The translations under genes were made by a program, and so were the position numbers. A DNA stretch of 64,000 nt, taken from NCBI GenBank assembly GCA_001695595.3, contig MBPM02000054.1:62001-126000 (forward strand), given 5' to 3'. Numbering within the stretch: position 1 is the stretch's first letter; each line of letters begins with the position of its first letter. This DNA is from Plasmopara viticola (taxonomy: Eukaryota; Oomycota; Peronosporomycetes; Peronosporales; Peronosporaceae). This document shows, one piece after another, positions 12,664-23,239 of the stretch. Under the pieces are notes generated by a model. That model had not been told where the DNA came from. It was given only the letters and a program-made list of their open reading frames with translations, and did no database searches.

Positions 12664-12732
12664 TGGCTGAAGATTTGAAGCTGTACTTTAATTGGCCAGC
12701 ATAAAGAGAGGGGTGTAGCTATAGGCGCTCCC
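12664..12732 (-). repeat. MULE terminal inverted repeat, right
   Basis: This is the inverted partner of 9968-10039. The transposase start codon at 12600 lies 64 bp inside it. Confidence 0.85.
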
Positions 12733-12741
12733 TTTTTCAAT

Positions 12742-13233
12742 TAGCATTAATTTTGAGCCAGATAGAATACTTGGGTGAAAGCTTCTGGAGGTTACGTCTC
12801 TGATGTCGATATGCGTCAAGCAAGTCATATCAATACCGTGGGTCCTTCTACGATTTCTTTCATTGATGAAATCATTGTCGAGGTGGCAGTATATAATGAC
12901 TAATGTAGCAAGAAATGATCACTAGCTGTGCGATTGGAAGGGGCATGCTATCTTGAGTAGACTGACTGTGAAGGTTTACTTTTTGTCCTCACCCTAACGG
13001 ATTAAACGTGCGCTATTGATCGGACCTTCAAATTTTATCAGTTAAGATAATCTCTGCCAATTTCAATATAGCACTTATGAGTATTCATATCATATAAGTA
13101 CTACTACAATCTTATATTTGATCTTACAATTTTTGTGCTTATTAGACTGCAACCAAAGCATGAAAATATGATTGGTAGAAAGTCGAACATTCAGATGCAT
13201 ACAAAACACAAGTCTATAATCGTGTCGGTCGCC
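12742..13233. other. Intergenic, upstream of the RecQ-type helicase gene
   Basis: An AT-rich spacer between the MULE and the helicase gene, presumably containing the promoter. I see no clear initiator motif and nothing else recognisable. Confidence 0.5.
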
Positions 13234-15157
13234 ATGCTGTTCACGCGCACGCTGGCGCTGCTGAACACGAGGTCCCATCGCTCCTTCTCCATCCATCCAC
13301 GAGCGCTCACTGCAGTGTATCGTACACTCTTAGAGCTCGGTCCCTCCGATCCCTTTCACATTACAGAACAACAAGCGATGGCGGTCAACATGGCTACACT
13401 CGGGTACTCTGTGTTCATTCACCTCCCGACCGGCGCTGGTAAGAGTCTAGCCTTCCAGGCGCCGGCTTTACTCTCTTCCAGCAATCAAACAACCCTCGTA
13501 GTGTCGCCACTCATCGCGCTCATGAATGTACGGTCGCGCTATCATTCCTCTCTCTTTCCAGTCCTCAACAACCTCTAATTTCTCGATAAGATCTGTCTGT
13601 AGGACCAAGTCGAAGCCTTAAAGCGCAAAGGGATTGATGCCATTCAAGTAGCAGGAGGAAAGCAACACCAAGCTGGTGCTTTGGCTCAACTCCTAGATGG
13701 CCCGAGACTCGTGTATACGACTCCAGAATTTCTGCTACTGAACGCCGAGATGCAACATTGGGTGCGTGTGGCTGCAAGAGAAGATCGATTGACGCGAATT
13801 GTACTGGATGAAGCCCATTGCGTCTACGAGTGGGGCAATACGTTTCGACCGTCGTATCTAGAGCTTTGCCATTGGAAAAAGCAGCTTCTCAGTGACGTAC
13901 CCCTGACCTTCGTGACAGCGTCGGTATCCGATGAAGACATTGCGCGATTGGCTGAAATGTTTCAACTACAAGTGGTGTCGCCGGTCCCTGTGAAAGTTAA
14001 TACCCTGGCACAAATGGCAGCAAGGCATCGTCAGTTGGTTGTCGTTCAGCAATTAACAGACCGTACCAATTTACGGATAGAGATTGTCCCAAAAATGCCG
14101 CAAGCTGTTCAATGGATTGCTCATCGAGTCAAGACAGAGACGACGATTGTCTATTGTATGACACGGAAAGAGGCTGAAGACACTTGCCGTGCATTGGTGC
14201 AAATAGGATGCCAAGCAGGGGTGTACCACGGCGGTGTACCCCAAAGACGACGGGAATTTGTACGCAAACAGTGGATGTTGGGCACAGTGACAATCATATG
14301 TGCCACAAGTGCCTTCGGCGTACGTCTGTCATATGATGGATTGCTTCAAGCTGTCAATATTGAATGTTAATGGTTTTGTAGATGGGAATCGATCGGTCAG
14401 ACGTGCGCTTTGTCATTCATCATTCTCTTCCACTGACAATTTCCGCTTATTGGCAGCAAATTGTACGACGGATGGATATATATATATATATCTGGTGCAA
14501 AACATACTGATGGAAAGCTCCATTGTGGTGTAGGGACGAAGTGGCCGAGATGGAAAACCTTCGGTTTGCGTGTTGCTTTATTCAAGAGCAGACAAGAATC
14601 GTGCAACGTCACTCACAACGGATCTACCCAAACTTAGTAGCTCGGACTTTCGAGACTATTCCATCGGAAGTTTGCGAAGCGAGGTCGAAGAAGTCTCTTC
14701 CTTTTGCGAAATGCAAACAGGCTGTCGAAAAGAGCTTTTGTTTTCTCATTTTGGCTTTGCCTTTGATGCTTCTCGCTGCACTCGAAATTGCAATTGCGAT
14801 TTGCCACTTGATGAAGAAATTAATGACGACGAAAGATACGAAGAAATTGGCATTAAAAGAAGCAAGGATAAAGACGACAATGATATTTCGAGCGGTTCTG
14901 TAGAGTATCAGTATCAAAAGATCTTGGCAGAGGCGAAGCGATTGAAGCTTCCAAAGCGCGACGCACTGTCTCGTCGTTTGATTCGGGTAAAGTATTGCTC
15001 TGCGCCCAATAGTTCTTCGCTTTGTTAATATGGATCATTTTTATTTTTATAGGACATTCTTGAAGCGGAACCAAAGTCAGAGGAGGAGATGGCGAACATG
15101 CGAGCCATTGGAGCCGTAAAAGCTTCGCGGTACTATTCTCTCTTTTGCTTTGATTAA
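13234..15157 (+). CDS. RecQ-family DNA helicase, five exons, possible mitochondrial presequence
   Basis: The proposed exons are 13234-13527, 13603-14319, 14382-14462, 14534-14986 and 15053-15157, all joined in phase 0 by GT-AG introns of 62-75 bp, giving 549 residues. It should be an ATP-dependent 3'-5' DNA-unwinding enzyme of repair and recombination. Visible motifs are a Q-rich motif 0 (TEQQAMAV), Walker A LPTGAGKS (K70), SPLIALMN then DQVEALKRKGI across intron 1, LDEAHCVYEWG (DEAH ~167-170), a motif III written FVTASVS instead of the usual TATA form, YCMTRKEAEDTC, FG then MGIDRSDVRFVIHHSLP across intron 2, QQI then GRSGRDG (arginine finger) across intron 3, and a cysteine-containing zinc-binding segment (CRKELLFSHFG, then CTRNCNC). 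The last exon resembles an HRDC or related HhH end. The first 30 residues are rich in Arg with no acidic residue, like a mitochondrial targeting peptide. An in-frame ATG at 13135 is an alternative start. Intron 3 contains a TA run. The exact RecQ subclass is not assigned. Confidence 0.85.
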
Positions 15158-16146
15158 AAAATTTCAAATATAATGCTCGAAGCTTTGCTTCTGTTTTATT
15201 CACACATTGTAACTTCAGATTAGCCGTTTATGGTCTGCATTATTATACAAGTGTACTACAGCTGCAATAGTAGACGAAATGTTAACTTAGTATGCGGAGG
15301 TAGGAATTAATACCATATTAAAATTTGGTCTATACTAAATGTCAATACTAATCTTGTAAGCAGAAATTTTTACGAGATACATATCACCAAGACTTCGTGC
15401 GACATGCTTCCTGTGACAATCGACTCATACTTTTTGTAATCTTAGAATGTTGAATGTTGAATGTTGCACCAAGCACGAAGACCAAGGTTGACATTATGTT
15501 TCCAGCGCGTGCCAATCACGCAGCCCGGAGTCTAAGCCAGCGTGTATTGAGCAAGCCTGAGTATACATTCCATAAAACGCATATTGTCAAAATTGGCGTG
15601 AATGCGTAGATGCCAAGTGGAGTAAACAAGCATAAGGTGCACCTTTCATGGCTACCACCACCGGTGCAGTATCAGGTCCAGCAACCAGTTAAGAGCGTCG
15701 ACCGCCGCCACTGCTTTTTAGCAGAAAAGATTTTCAAATCAAGGATGCGAAGATCTGCATGCGCATGTTTGACATCAGTAAAGTTGAAAAGGGTTTCGAT
15801 TTTGCTTCGAGTAGTGGAAGCTGTTCTTCATCAAGTAAATCAAGATGAGTAAGCATATTTGAGATCATGTCGGTGCAAAGTAAACATGATCCAATAGTCA
15901 AGCTGAGCATTTAAGCCAGAACTGCATCATATGTTTGTGGGTCACACAGCCTACACTCTGGTAGTGATGTGCCAGATGCTTTTATTGCTTACTCGTTGCA
16001 GCAGTAAAGAAAGCTGTTTTAAAGCCTGCAGAGCGACTGTATGAGCACTTTATGTACTTGAACAATTCAGTGATAGCTGTTATAGGCTCACCTATAATTT
16101 ACTTAAGACCAATGTTTGGAACATAGACCCAAATTTAAGGCATGTA
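15158..16146. other. Intergenic, downstream of the helicase
   Basis: No gene recognised. There is a short GAATGTT triplication at 15445-15465 and an 80-codon chance-looking frame at 15610-15852. The rest is AT-rich and unremarkable. Confidence 0.5.
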
Positions 16147-16567
16147 TCAATGTTTAAGCGTGTCATCGAAAGCCTTGGCAATGGCGGTTTGGACGCTATA
16201 GATGTTTGATGAAGATCGTGATGAAACAATGTTGATAAGGATGTCGTCGGCGCGGTGATTAGTACGCAATAAGATAGAGGCTAAGTCACAAGTGCAAGCT
16301 GGCAGGGCACCAAGAGAAAAACTGTCCGAATCCTTTTGACAAGACAACAAGGAAACGTCTGGGACGCTCGCAATTGCAGTCTGAAGCGGTGTTTCAACCT
16401 TTGTCTTGAGGGACGCAGGTTGATTAAATTGCTCCAATAGTGCTGTGACTACGCGTTCAATGCTCAAAATTGATTGGACAAGGTCTGAAGATTTCTTCTC
16501 AGATACCTCGTGCATGGCATGGTTGTTATAACAAGGTCACTAGCGCTACGGTTCGCCAGCTCTCCAT
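16147..16567 (-). CDS. Small hypothetical protein
   Basis: The minus strand has an open frame from 16515 to 16147 (122 codons from Met). A slightly better model may start at 16567 with a six-codon first exon (MESWRT, 16567-16550) joined over a 43-bp GT-AG intron (16549-16507) to 16506-16147, giving 125 residues. The product is soluble and mildly helical, with LVQSILSIERVVTALLEQF near its start, then a Ser-rich middle and an amphipathic C-terminus. No domain is recognised. It lies head to head with the small gene at 16738, sharing ~170 bp, which supports both being real. The upstream frame (DIVRRIKCPLLDFVRDKY) is also open, so an additional 5' exon is possible. The start is uncertain. Confidence 0.45.
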
Positions 16568-16737
16568 CCGATACTTGTCTCGAACAAAATCAAGTAAAGG
16601 GCACTTTATGCGCCGCACGATGTCGAGGGATTGCCGTCCTCTCCTTCTCGTTAATAAAGCGGGAGAGGATTAATCCCACGTGAAGTAATATTCTGCACGA
16701 CGCCGCCGTAGAATCGTGTGAGGTAGGAGTGAAAGGA

Positions 16738-17015
16738 ATGTTCTCACGCTGGAAATTGCAGAAAGTTTACGGCATCACGTGAGGCGTTCTAGTAGTATGC
16801 ATCCACAGCTTGGCTATCCTTTTTGTATCTATGCGTGGAGTCACTTTAGCCACGAAATAGCTCTTTGGAGACCACAGCAGAAGCAAATCTCACAACAGCA
16901 CGATGTTTGGGACCATAAATTTTACGAGGACAGTCCGTTGGTAGTCGACGACGAGTCTTCAGTGGAGCAAACTCTTACCAAATGCTCTGCTCCACTCTCA
17001 TATCGACTTTATTAA
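16738..17015 (+). CDS. Small two-exon conserved-looking protein (68 aa)
   Basis: Exon 1, 16738-16778 (MFSRWKLQKVYGI plus two bases), splices over a 71-bp GT-AG intron (GTGAGG to TTTAG, 16779-16849) to exon 2, 16850-17015, restoring the frame and giving 68 residues. Exon 2 is unusually protein-like: it is rich in Gln, His, Trp, Asp and Tyr (WRPQQKQISQQHDVWDHKFY, then DSPLVVDDESS) and ends SAPLSYRLY. The size, basic N-terminus and lack of other domains would fit a small mitochondrial or ribosome-associated protein, but I do not recognise it. Reading exon 2 with the intron gives an apparent start at 16779, which I consider an artefact because it runs through the intron. Confidence 0.55.
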
Positions 17016-20000
17016 AAGAGTTGCAAAGTGCAGGCAGAGAGGCCAGTTCTTGGGTACTCAATTTTAAAAGCGATTCGTCATGTGCAGACTATCCATACGA
17101 CATGAGTACACACTAACAGTAACTTTACTCTTTTAAGCCGTCAAAGGAGCTTGAGAATATCCCTGCGGTACAAACAGTCAGTGATATAAACATACGCTTA
17201 CCTCACGCTGAACATTAGTCAGAATGGAGCCCTGAAGTCAAAGATTTGACGTAGCCTCGCGATCAGTCACAGATGGCTCGTCGTGCACGAGCGTGTAGCT
17301 CGACTGCGGATTCAAATCAGGCGATCTGCGCAATGAGAAGACTGGATGCTCGCTAAACCGAAGATTACTGCGCACAGTCTCGCAAGTGTGTAGCTAAGGT
17401 GAGCGCGGAGCATCTCATTATTTCATATGACGAAGTATGAGCTACAGTGGACTCGGATTTTGTAGAGAGTGCATTCATCCTCTTTTACCTCTGATTGTTA
17501 GTTGCAGCCAACCGTGAGACAAGAATTTATTAGCTATTAGAAGAGAATGACCGATGCGCGCGGTGCGAATTTGCTCTTCGGGTGACTAAATCGTCATTTG
17601 CTAGTGTAGTATACTTATGCAGAGATGTCGAGTGACAGTCGCGCACTATCACATCGGCTCGTGCCTTAAATTTTGCTGCCTATTTATCACTTTGACAATG
17701 CGGTATGCACTCAACAAGATAGTTAAATGATCTGTGGCTCGTGCTTTTGAATGTACTGTGGTGTTTATCAAGATTCTTGTGCGGACTACTAAGAATACTT
17801 TCTAATATTAGAAACGATATCCGAATACAAAAGGCTCGCAATTTTATATCTACTAAATATGGGATTGAGGGGCCTAAAATCCTGAAGAAGGAGAGTGTGA
17901 CGGGTATCCACCCAACTTAGTGCGTGTCACGCTACTTGGTGGTGTGTATCGTATCCCTAAGGATTTTTCGGGACTAAAAAAAGTAAGTGCTTACCACTAA
18001 TGAGCTTACAGGTAAGCGGTATATGATCTTACGACCACTTCCTTATGCACATTTGTAGAAACCGTTATGCTAAATACTAATCGTACTGTTTTAATCCCAT
18101 AGGAGATTTCTCTGATTAAGTTAAATAGAATTGAGTTTAGAAATGAAAACATAAAAATCTATCACGTCTTGGTATGAAGACCGATACTTGCCTTTAATGT
18201 CGAGCATATAGCAATACGAGATTCTCTTTTTTGCTACGTATAAAGGAAAGAATAAGGCAGAGACCTGAACTCACATTTCCTCCAAGCAATTAGCTTTGGC
18301 AGCCTCCCCACGCTCAAAAAGGTCTTTGCCACTTAAAGTATGCTGGGCTTGTTGTGCTCCAGCAGCGTCATGTCTAGGTGTGGGTATCCTCAGATCCAGG
18401 TCAAAGGTCGAACTGCTCAACGCAATCAAAGCTGACCTGAAGTCGCGCGAATTTTGGGTACTTCAATATAAAGTTGTCGTCATTTAGCAAGCGACGATAA
18501 CATTATTAGGACGATCCGTGGTTTCTTGAAACCCTTCACGGTTACCTCAACACTTATAAAGATAAACATAAGAGTACAAGTTCAAGAGCAGGAACTTCTT
18601 CTGGGCTGGACCCTATCAATCTTTTATTCTTTCTTGGGGCTCGACAGAATCTGAATTTATAGCAGTGAGATGCTGTACGGTCACACGATCACCTCCTCCT
18701 AAAGTTGATCATGCTATATTTTTTTTTCGCTAATATGTATAAGGTACTGGGTGATGCATTTTCCCGCGGCATACCAGACGACATCAATTTCAATTTTCTT
18801 AACCTTGGTGCGTTTGGCTCCGAGAATACTTTAATCGCAAACGGCGTGCATTGCTATTGATCAAGCATTGACGAATGACCATTCGGTGATCATGGGCGTT
18901 AAGCTCTGCGTTATCCGTATTAGCATAAGTTAGCTTCATCGAGCCAGACCACCTAGCTGTTGAAACTTCTTTTTGTACGCTCGAAAACCAAACTCGGCGT
19001 TTAATGGCAAGGTTCGACATAATTGGAGCCTCTTCATTTGAGCGGCCTGCGTGCGCATTTTTTTCATGAAGGTGGTCACTGCTTCCTCTTCTCAGAGAGC
19101 GTTGTTGGCCAGCCCAGTTAGCACAGCTCGTAGTCTCTGGACAAAGTTCACCAGATCAATCACCTCTGACAAGTTGCAAAGAAGCGTGACAACATGCAGT
19201 GCAGATAGTTGCATGGCGAGAAGACTTGCATTTATTATTAGTTTGGTTCACCAACGATGAGGAATGCCACTTCAATCGAGGTACTGCACGTAAGTGTGCT
19301 CGTTCACCGGACTTTAAGAAGGCCACAGCTGCTCCGTCCTTGAAAATGCAAATATCGAGACCGGCTTCTCCGACCCGATTAAAAATATATTGTTTTTTTC
19401 TTTGAAAGCCTTCACGCTCATTCGAGTGGCTTTGTTTGTGTGTGGTTTCCACCTTAGGCGTCGGCGTCATCGACGCAGTACATTTTGTTCCGATGGTTCG
19501 ACAGAGCGTTTTTATACTGGAGAGCGCCTCTTAACACGCACCGATCGCGTCGGTTCATTGTGCAATTCAATGTTGCACTCCGGCGAAGCCAAGCACGACT
19601 AACAATCAACTTAGCCCATTTTGTATGCCTCAAAGCAAACAAGGTACTTACTCCATATTAAACAAGAGTCAGTCTCAACGGCTTAGGTATAGATTGACTT
19701 GGGAACAGCAGGGCTGCCAAAGTGTTCTCTTTAAGAAAGTGTGCCAAAACCAGATCTTCGACCTTCGCTCTATACTAAGAGTGATACGAGATGAGGATTG
19801 CTTTTTAATTGACTTCAGATCTTGTCTTAGATTTTATACCAACACTTGCTAAAACTCTTCCAAAACCCAGGTAAATTTGTATAGCTCCTTGTAAAAAAAT
19901 GCTTTACATTAACTATTTAAAATAGCGTCTACTACAAATGTGCCTTAAGTAATGACCGTTAGCAATATGATGCTTCTCTGTCAACTAAAATACTTCCTTT

Positions 20001-20781
20001 TTTATAATGTTTGAAGCATCTTTTGACATTGTGTAGTTCCGTTCCACTCATCGCAGAGCTTTTACACCCTTAACTGCTTCGTAGCTGAAAGGGCTTTAAA
20101 TGAAGCCGCCTCTTCAGCCTTCGAAAGAGCTGGTTAAGCTTCAGTTTTGTGCGGATGGCACGACTATTTGATGTACATAGTTTTTTTACAAAGTGACCAG
20201 AAACTTGTTTCATTCACCGGAACATCGCCTATTTCCTACACTCCTCCTCTGTACAAGAAGCTGTGTGTCCTCGTCACCACTTGCAGTCGATTAAATGCCC
20301 GAGTGGGTAGAATGTCTCCAAGCCATTTCGTACCGACCTCCCCTTCTTGACAAAAAATCTTTGTGTCAATCTTTTATAGGTTTTGTTGGTACTCTGTACA
20401 CTGTTTAGTTACGACATTATCGCCTACTTCTTAGCTGATTTGACAGCATCCAATATAATTCTTGTTTCTGATGGTGTGCATAGCCTGTCATTTGTAAAGG
20501 GCTCTACACAATCCCGTTTATAAAACAACCATGAGCCTCCGTGTCATAAATTACCCTTCTTACAAGTAAATATATTGTTGCAATGTACTGATTAGGCGTT
20601 AAAAGACAAGTAAACGGGGTGATCGTCAATCGAAAACGCGTAAACACCAACGTTGTTTTATGACAGCATGAACTCATAAAGAATCGAGAGGTCTACCGCA
20701 GCTATATTTTGTCGATTTTCGAGCTTGTGAGCAATTTAAAGAGTCCGAAAGTTAATGTTTTAAACGAATTTACTCCATCAA
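17016..20781. other. Gene-poor region with decayed coding traces
   Basis: No intact gene. On the minus strand, 19480-18799 reads as a long protein-like stretch broken by stops and frame changes (for example LVNFVQRLRAVLTGLANN, a stop, then EEEAVTTFMKKMRTQAAQMK near 19150-19030), suggestive of a transposon gag-like or other dead gene that I cannot name. Another minus-strand trace lies at 20350-20150. The remainder is AT-rich with no recognisable structure. Confidence 0.45.
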
Positions 20782-20790
20782 TACATGTAT

Positions 20791-21122
20791 AGCTTGGAAA
20801 AGGTTGGGGTGACGCCCTCCTTCCAAGCGCGGGGGCTAAATGCTCGCGCGCTTCGGGCAGGTGCTCTCGGGTATCTGCAGGTCTCTAACGAGTCTCACCC
20901 TCGACGCGACGGTCTCCAGCACCGGGCGCCACCGGTGCTTTTACCAAGTCAGAGCTAAACAAAATAATGGAAGACCCTCACGACCTCGGTGCTGGCTGCA
21001 CTGCCCGTCGAACGAGACCCGACGTATGCGGACACCACTCTAAGCCGTGGACTAGCCAGACTGAGCCTAGCACGTGCATAACTTGGTAACGCGATAACGT
21101 AATACAATACAATACATTACAT
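20791..21122 (+). mobile_element. SINE-like retroelement, copy 3
   Basis: This 332-bp copy has the same orientation as copy 1. It begins AGCTTGGAAAAGG and ends in a pentamer tail of TACAA/TTACA units. The 9-mer TACATGTAT occurs directly before (20782-20790) and directly after (21123-21131), a likely target-site duplication, although its first bases could also belong to the tail. The region from 21132 to 21319 is plain spacer. Confidence 0.85.
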
Positions 21123-21319
21123 TACATGTATGTATACTCCGACAGAATTATATGTCAGGAATTGTGTCCTTTGCTTGATTTACTACCTTGAGTACACTAA
21201 ATTACTATGTAATTCCGCAGAATTAAGATTCCAAACTTTGCTCAACGGCTCAAATCCTCTCAAAACAGTCTTTTAACATGATACACTACTACACAATACA
21301 GCCTAAAAGCCTCGCATCG

Positions 21320-23104
21320 TCACACTACCCAAAATGGCAATTTCTTCAAGAAAGGATCCAATACATGATTCGCATGAGCAGTATCTAGACTCTGTGCAAA
21401 CGTCGTATACGGCATCAAAACGGAATCGTCTTGCCGCTCGACGACATACACGACTTGTCGCGGTTTCTTCTTGGATTCCGCCAGCACGATGCCCGCGTGC
21501 TCAACAAACTCGTTCAAGCGAAACGTCTTGTCACAACAGCCACACGCAATCACACGCGCCTTTTCTGCTTGGCGACTAAAGCTCAACCAGCCCACTTTGC
21601 GTGGAAACGAGTCGCCCGGGGCCGAAGTTTGCGACCGCACCACGAGATCCACCAGACTCCCATTTGCCATACTCATGACATACTTGGGCGAGAGACACAC
21701 GACCCGAGCCACAAACTCAAACTCTGCTCCAATCCACGACAATGGGAGCTTGCCACGCTTGTAAAGAGCAAGCGCGTCCAAACACGCAATAGCTGGAACT
21801 CTTTCTGCTTTGCAGGGGACACTGTTTGTCGTCTCTGGAGCCTCTTTCACAACATGATTGCGTTCCAGCACCTTCGTTTCAAAGCTTTCAATCTCATGCC
21901 CCGATTCCACGTCATTCACCACCTTTAAAGTCGTCCCTGCACTCGTATCATACTCGTTTCCAGTCAGTTGTGCTTGCATTGAGGCAACTAAACCACAATT
22001 GCCACGGGTCATCACTTTCACGTGCGCATCGGCCCCACCCCCGTCACTGGTCGCGCCACTGCGTGCACTCCGTCGACTGCGATCCTTGGCGTGCGATCGA
22101 CTCGACGTTACAACAGGCCCCTTTTCCTTCCTCGTCGCGCCTTCCCGCTTGTCTTGTTCCTTCTTCACGCGTTTCCGTTGTTTTTCCACTTCCAAGTCGT
22201 TCATCATTTGAATCAATTTGCGTTGACGAAACAGCCGCGTCGTTTCCGGATGCACGCACGTTGGACAATCGCACTCCCACATGTAGCCGCCACTGCCGTA
22301 GAAATCCAGAAACGCGGCTTTGCACGACGCACAGCGAAACATCGTGCCCCGACGGTCCGGCACGTGCAAGTGGAACGTTTCTAGTTGGTCGACCAGCGGT
22401 GTCTTTGGGTCGACAAAAGGCTTGAAGGCCTGCACAAAGCAGCCAGCGTGGTACACGCGACGACACGCGAGGCAACGCATTAGGACACAAATGTTGGCCA
22501 CCGAGTGGCAAAATTCACACGGCCGGGCTTCGTCGCCTTGCAAAGAGGGTACCAACGTAGAATGGTGGGCTTTGCCCTTGCCTTTCTTGGCTTTTGGAGA
22601 CGCTTTTCCAGCAAGTGTAAACGGAAGCGGCGGCAGGTCCGTGATAATCGGCGACGCTTCCATCGTCGCAGCGTCCGTTACTGGCACGTGACGCCGTTTC
22701 TTGCTCCTTCTCGATGCGCGTGGTGGCTTCACTGTCACTTCCTTGCTCGTCAACGTGCGCGCGCGTTTCGACGCGGGCGATCGGAGCGCTTTGCCTCGTT
22801 TCTTCGACTCCGAGTCACCAAGGGCCGCAGCCAGCAACATTTCCATCGTACCCGGTTCGTGTCGTGCCGTATGCTCTTGCCGAGGTTCCGTCGCCAAGGC
22901 AGTGCTGTAAGGCCTTGAGTCGTTGTGCGCGAGGACAGTCGGCCCAGCTGCGCCGGCCGCGCGGTAGCTCGTGCGTCGTTCGTGTCCATTTCCCCGTGGC
23001 GCCATCGCGAGCGCGTTGCCAGTCGTTTGCTGGGTGTGGACGTGGCAAAGCGGTGGATCAACCGCCGGGAGATGGAGAGCTCGAGCCTCCTCGGTGGACG
23101 TCAT
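21320..23104 (-). CDS. PHD-finger chromatin protein with a C-terminal TDBD-like domain
   Basis: A single-exon frame of 594 residues from the ATG at 23104. The frame is open 26 codons further upstream, but that part is hydrophobic and Pro-rich and overlaps the likely promoter, so the internal Met (MTSTEEARA) is preferred. Residues ~100-180 are Lys/Arg-rich (KKRGKALRSPASKRAR; RRSKKRRH), fitting nuclear localisation. Residues ~196-264 spell the C4-H-C3 zinc ligand order of a PHD finger (CEFC, CLAC, H-x2-C, CASC), followed by an extra Cys cluster (CDCPTC). The C-terminal ~75 residues (CGCCDKTFRLNEFVEHAG, then KKPRQVVYV) resemble the TIFY-binding/TDBD domain found beside PHD fingers in plant chromatin regulators. 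It probably reads histone modifications in a transcription-regulating complex. It shares its promoter with the gene at 23240. Confidence 0.75.
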   Translation of the reverse strand: MTSTEEARALHLPAVDPPLCHVHTQQTTGNALAMAPRGNGHERRTSYRAAGAAGPTVLAHNDSRPYSTALATEPRQEHTARHEPGTMEMLLAAALGDSESKKRGKALRSPASKRARTLTSKEVTVKPPRASRRSKKRRHVPVTDAATMEASPIITDLPPLPFTLAGKASPKAKKGKGKAHHSTLVPSLQGDEARPCEFCHSVANICVLMRCLACRRVYHAGCFVQAFKPFVDPKTPLVDQLETFHLHVPDRRGTMFRCASCKAAFLDFYGSGGYMWECDCPTCVHPETTRLFRQRKLIQMMNDLEVEKQRKRVKKEQDKREGATRKEKGPVVTSSRSHAKDRSRRSARSGATSDGGGADAHVKVMTRGNCGLVASMQAQLTGNEYDTSAGTTLKVVNDVESGHEIESFETKVLERNHVVKEAPETTNSVPCKAERVPAIACLDALALYKRGKLPLSWIGAEFEFVARVVCLSPKYVMSMANGSLVDLVVRSQTSAPGDSFPRKVGWLSFSRQAEKARVIACGCCDKTFRLNEFVEHAGIVLAESKKKPRQVVYVVERQDDSVLMPYTTFAQSLDTAHANHVLDPFLKKLPFWVV

Positions 23105-23239
23105 GCGGCTTGGAAAAGGTGAGAGGAAGGGGAGAGATGATTGGATGAAAACAAGGAGTGGAACGGGTGTGGGGAACACCAAATAATGGGGTGTACACCA
23201 AAAAGCGCGCTCGAATTAGCCGTGTAGGCAGTAAGCGTC
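23105..23239. promoter_or_regulatory. 135-bp bidirectional promoter
   Basis: This spacer separates two divergent start codons. It contains ATTGG (an inverted CCAAT core) near 23140, an initiator-like TTTTCATCCAATC on the minus strand, and the perfect palindrome GGTGTACACC near 23190. Both genes probably depend on it; the boundary motifs are by eye. Confidence 0.6.

Larger units (their letters stand above)
9968..12732 (-). mobile_element. Mutator-like (MULE) DNA transposon, dead, carrying a SINE
   Basis: This 2765-bp element is delimited by ~70-bp terminal inverted repeats that agree at roughly 85% of positions, both beginning near GGAGCGC and ending near TTCAGCCA. The flanking 9-mers TTTTTTAAG (9959-9967) and TTTTTCAAT (12733-12741) match at 7 of 9 positions, as expected for an eroded 9-bp target-site duplication. 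The minus strand carries a broken MULE transposase. Removing the SINE and its 13-bp duplication gives an original length of about 2427 bp. The element inserted 90 bp downstream of the bZIP-like gene. Confidence 0.85.

Noticed and set aside
16779..17015. 78-codon unspliced frame starting at 16779
   Set aside because: Its first 24 codons run through a well-formed GT-AG intron; the spliced model joins cleanly to an upstream exon beginning with ATG.
21334..23186. Many long plus-strand frames (up to 199 codons) opposite the PHD-finger gene
   Set aside because: They are antisense shadows of a GC-rich coding exon, with Arg/Ser/Pro/His-rich composition and no domains.
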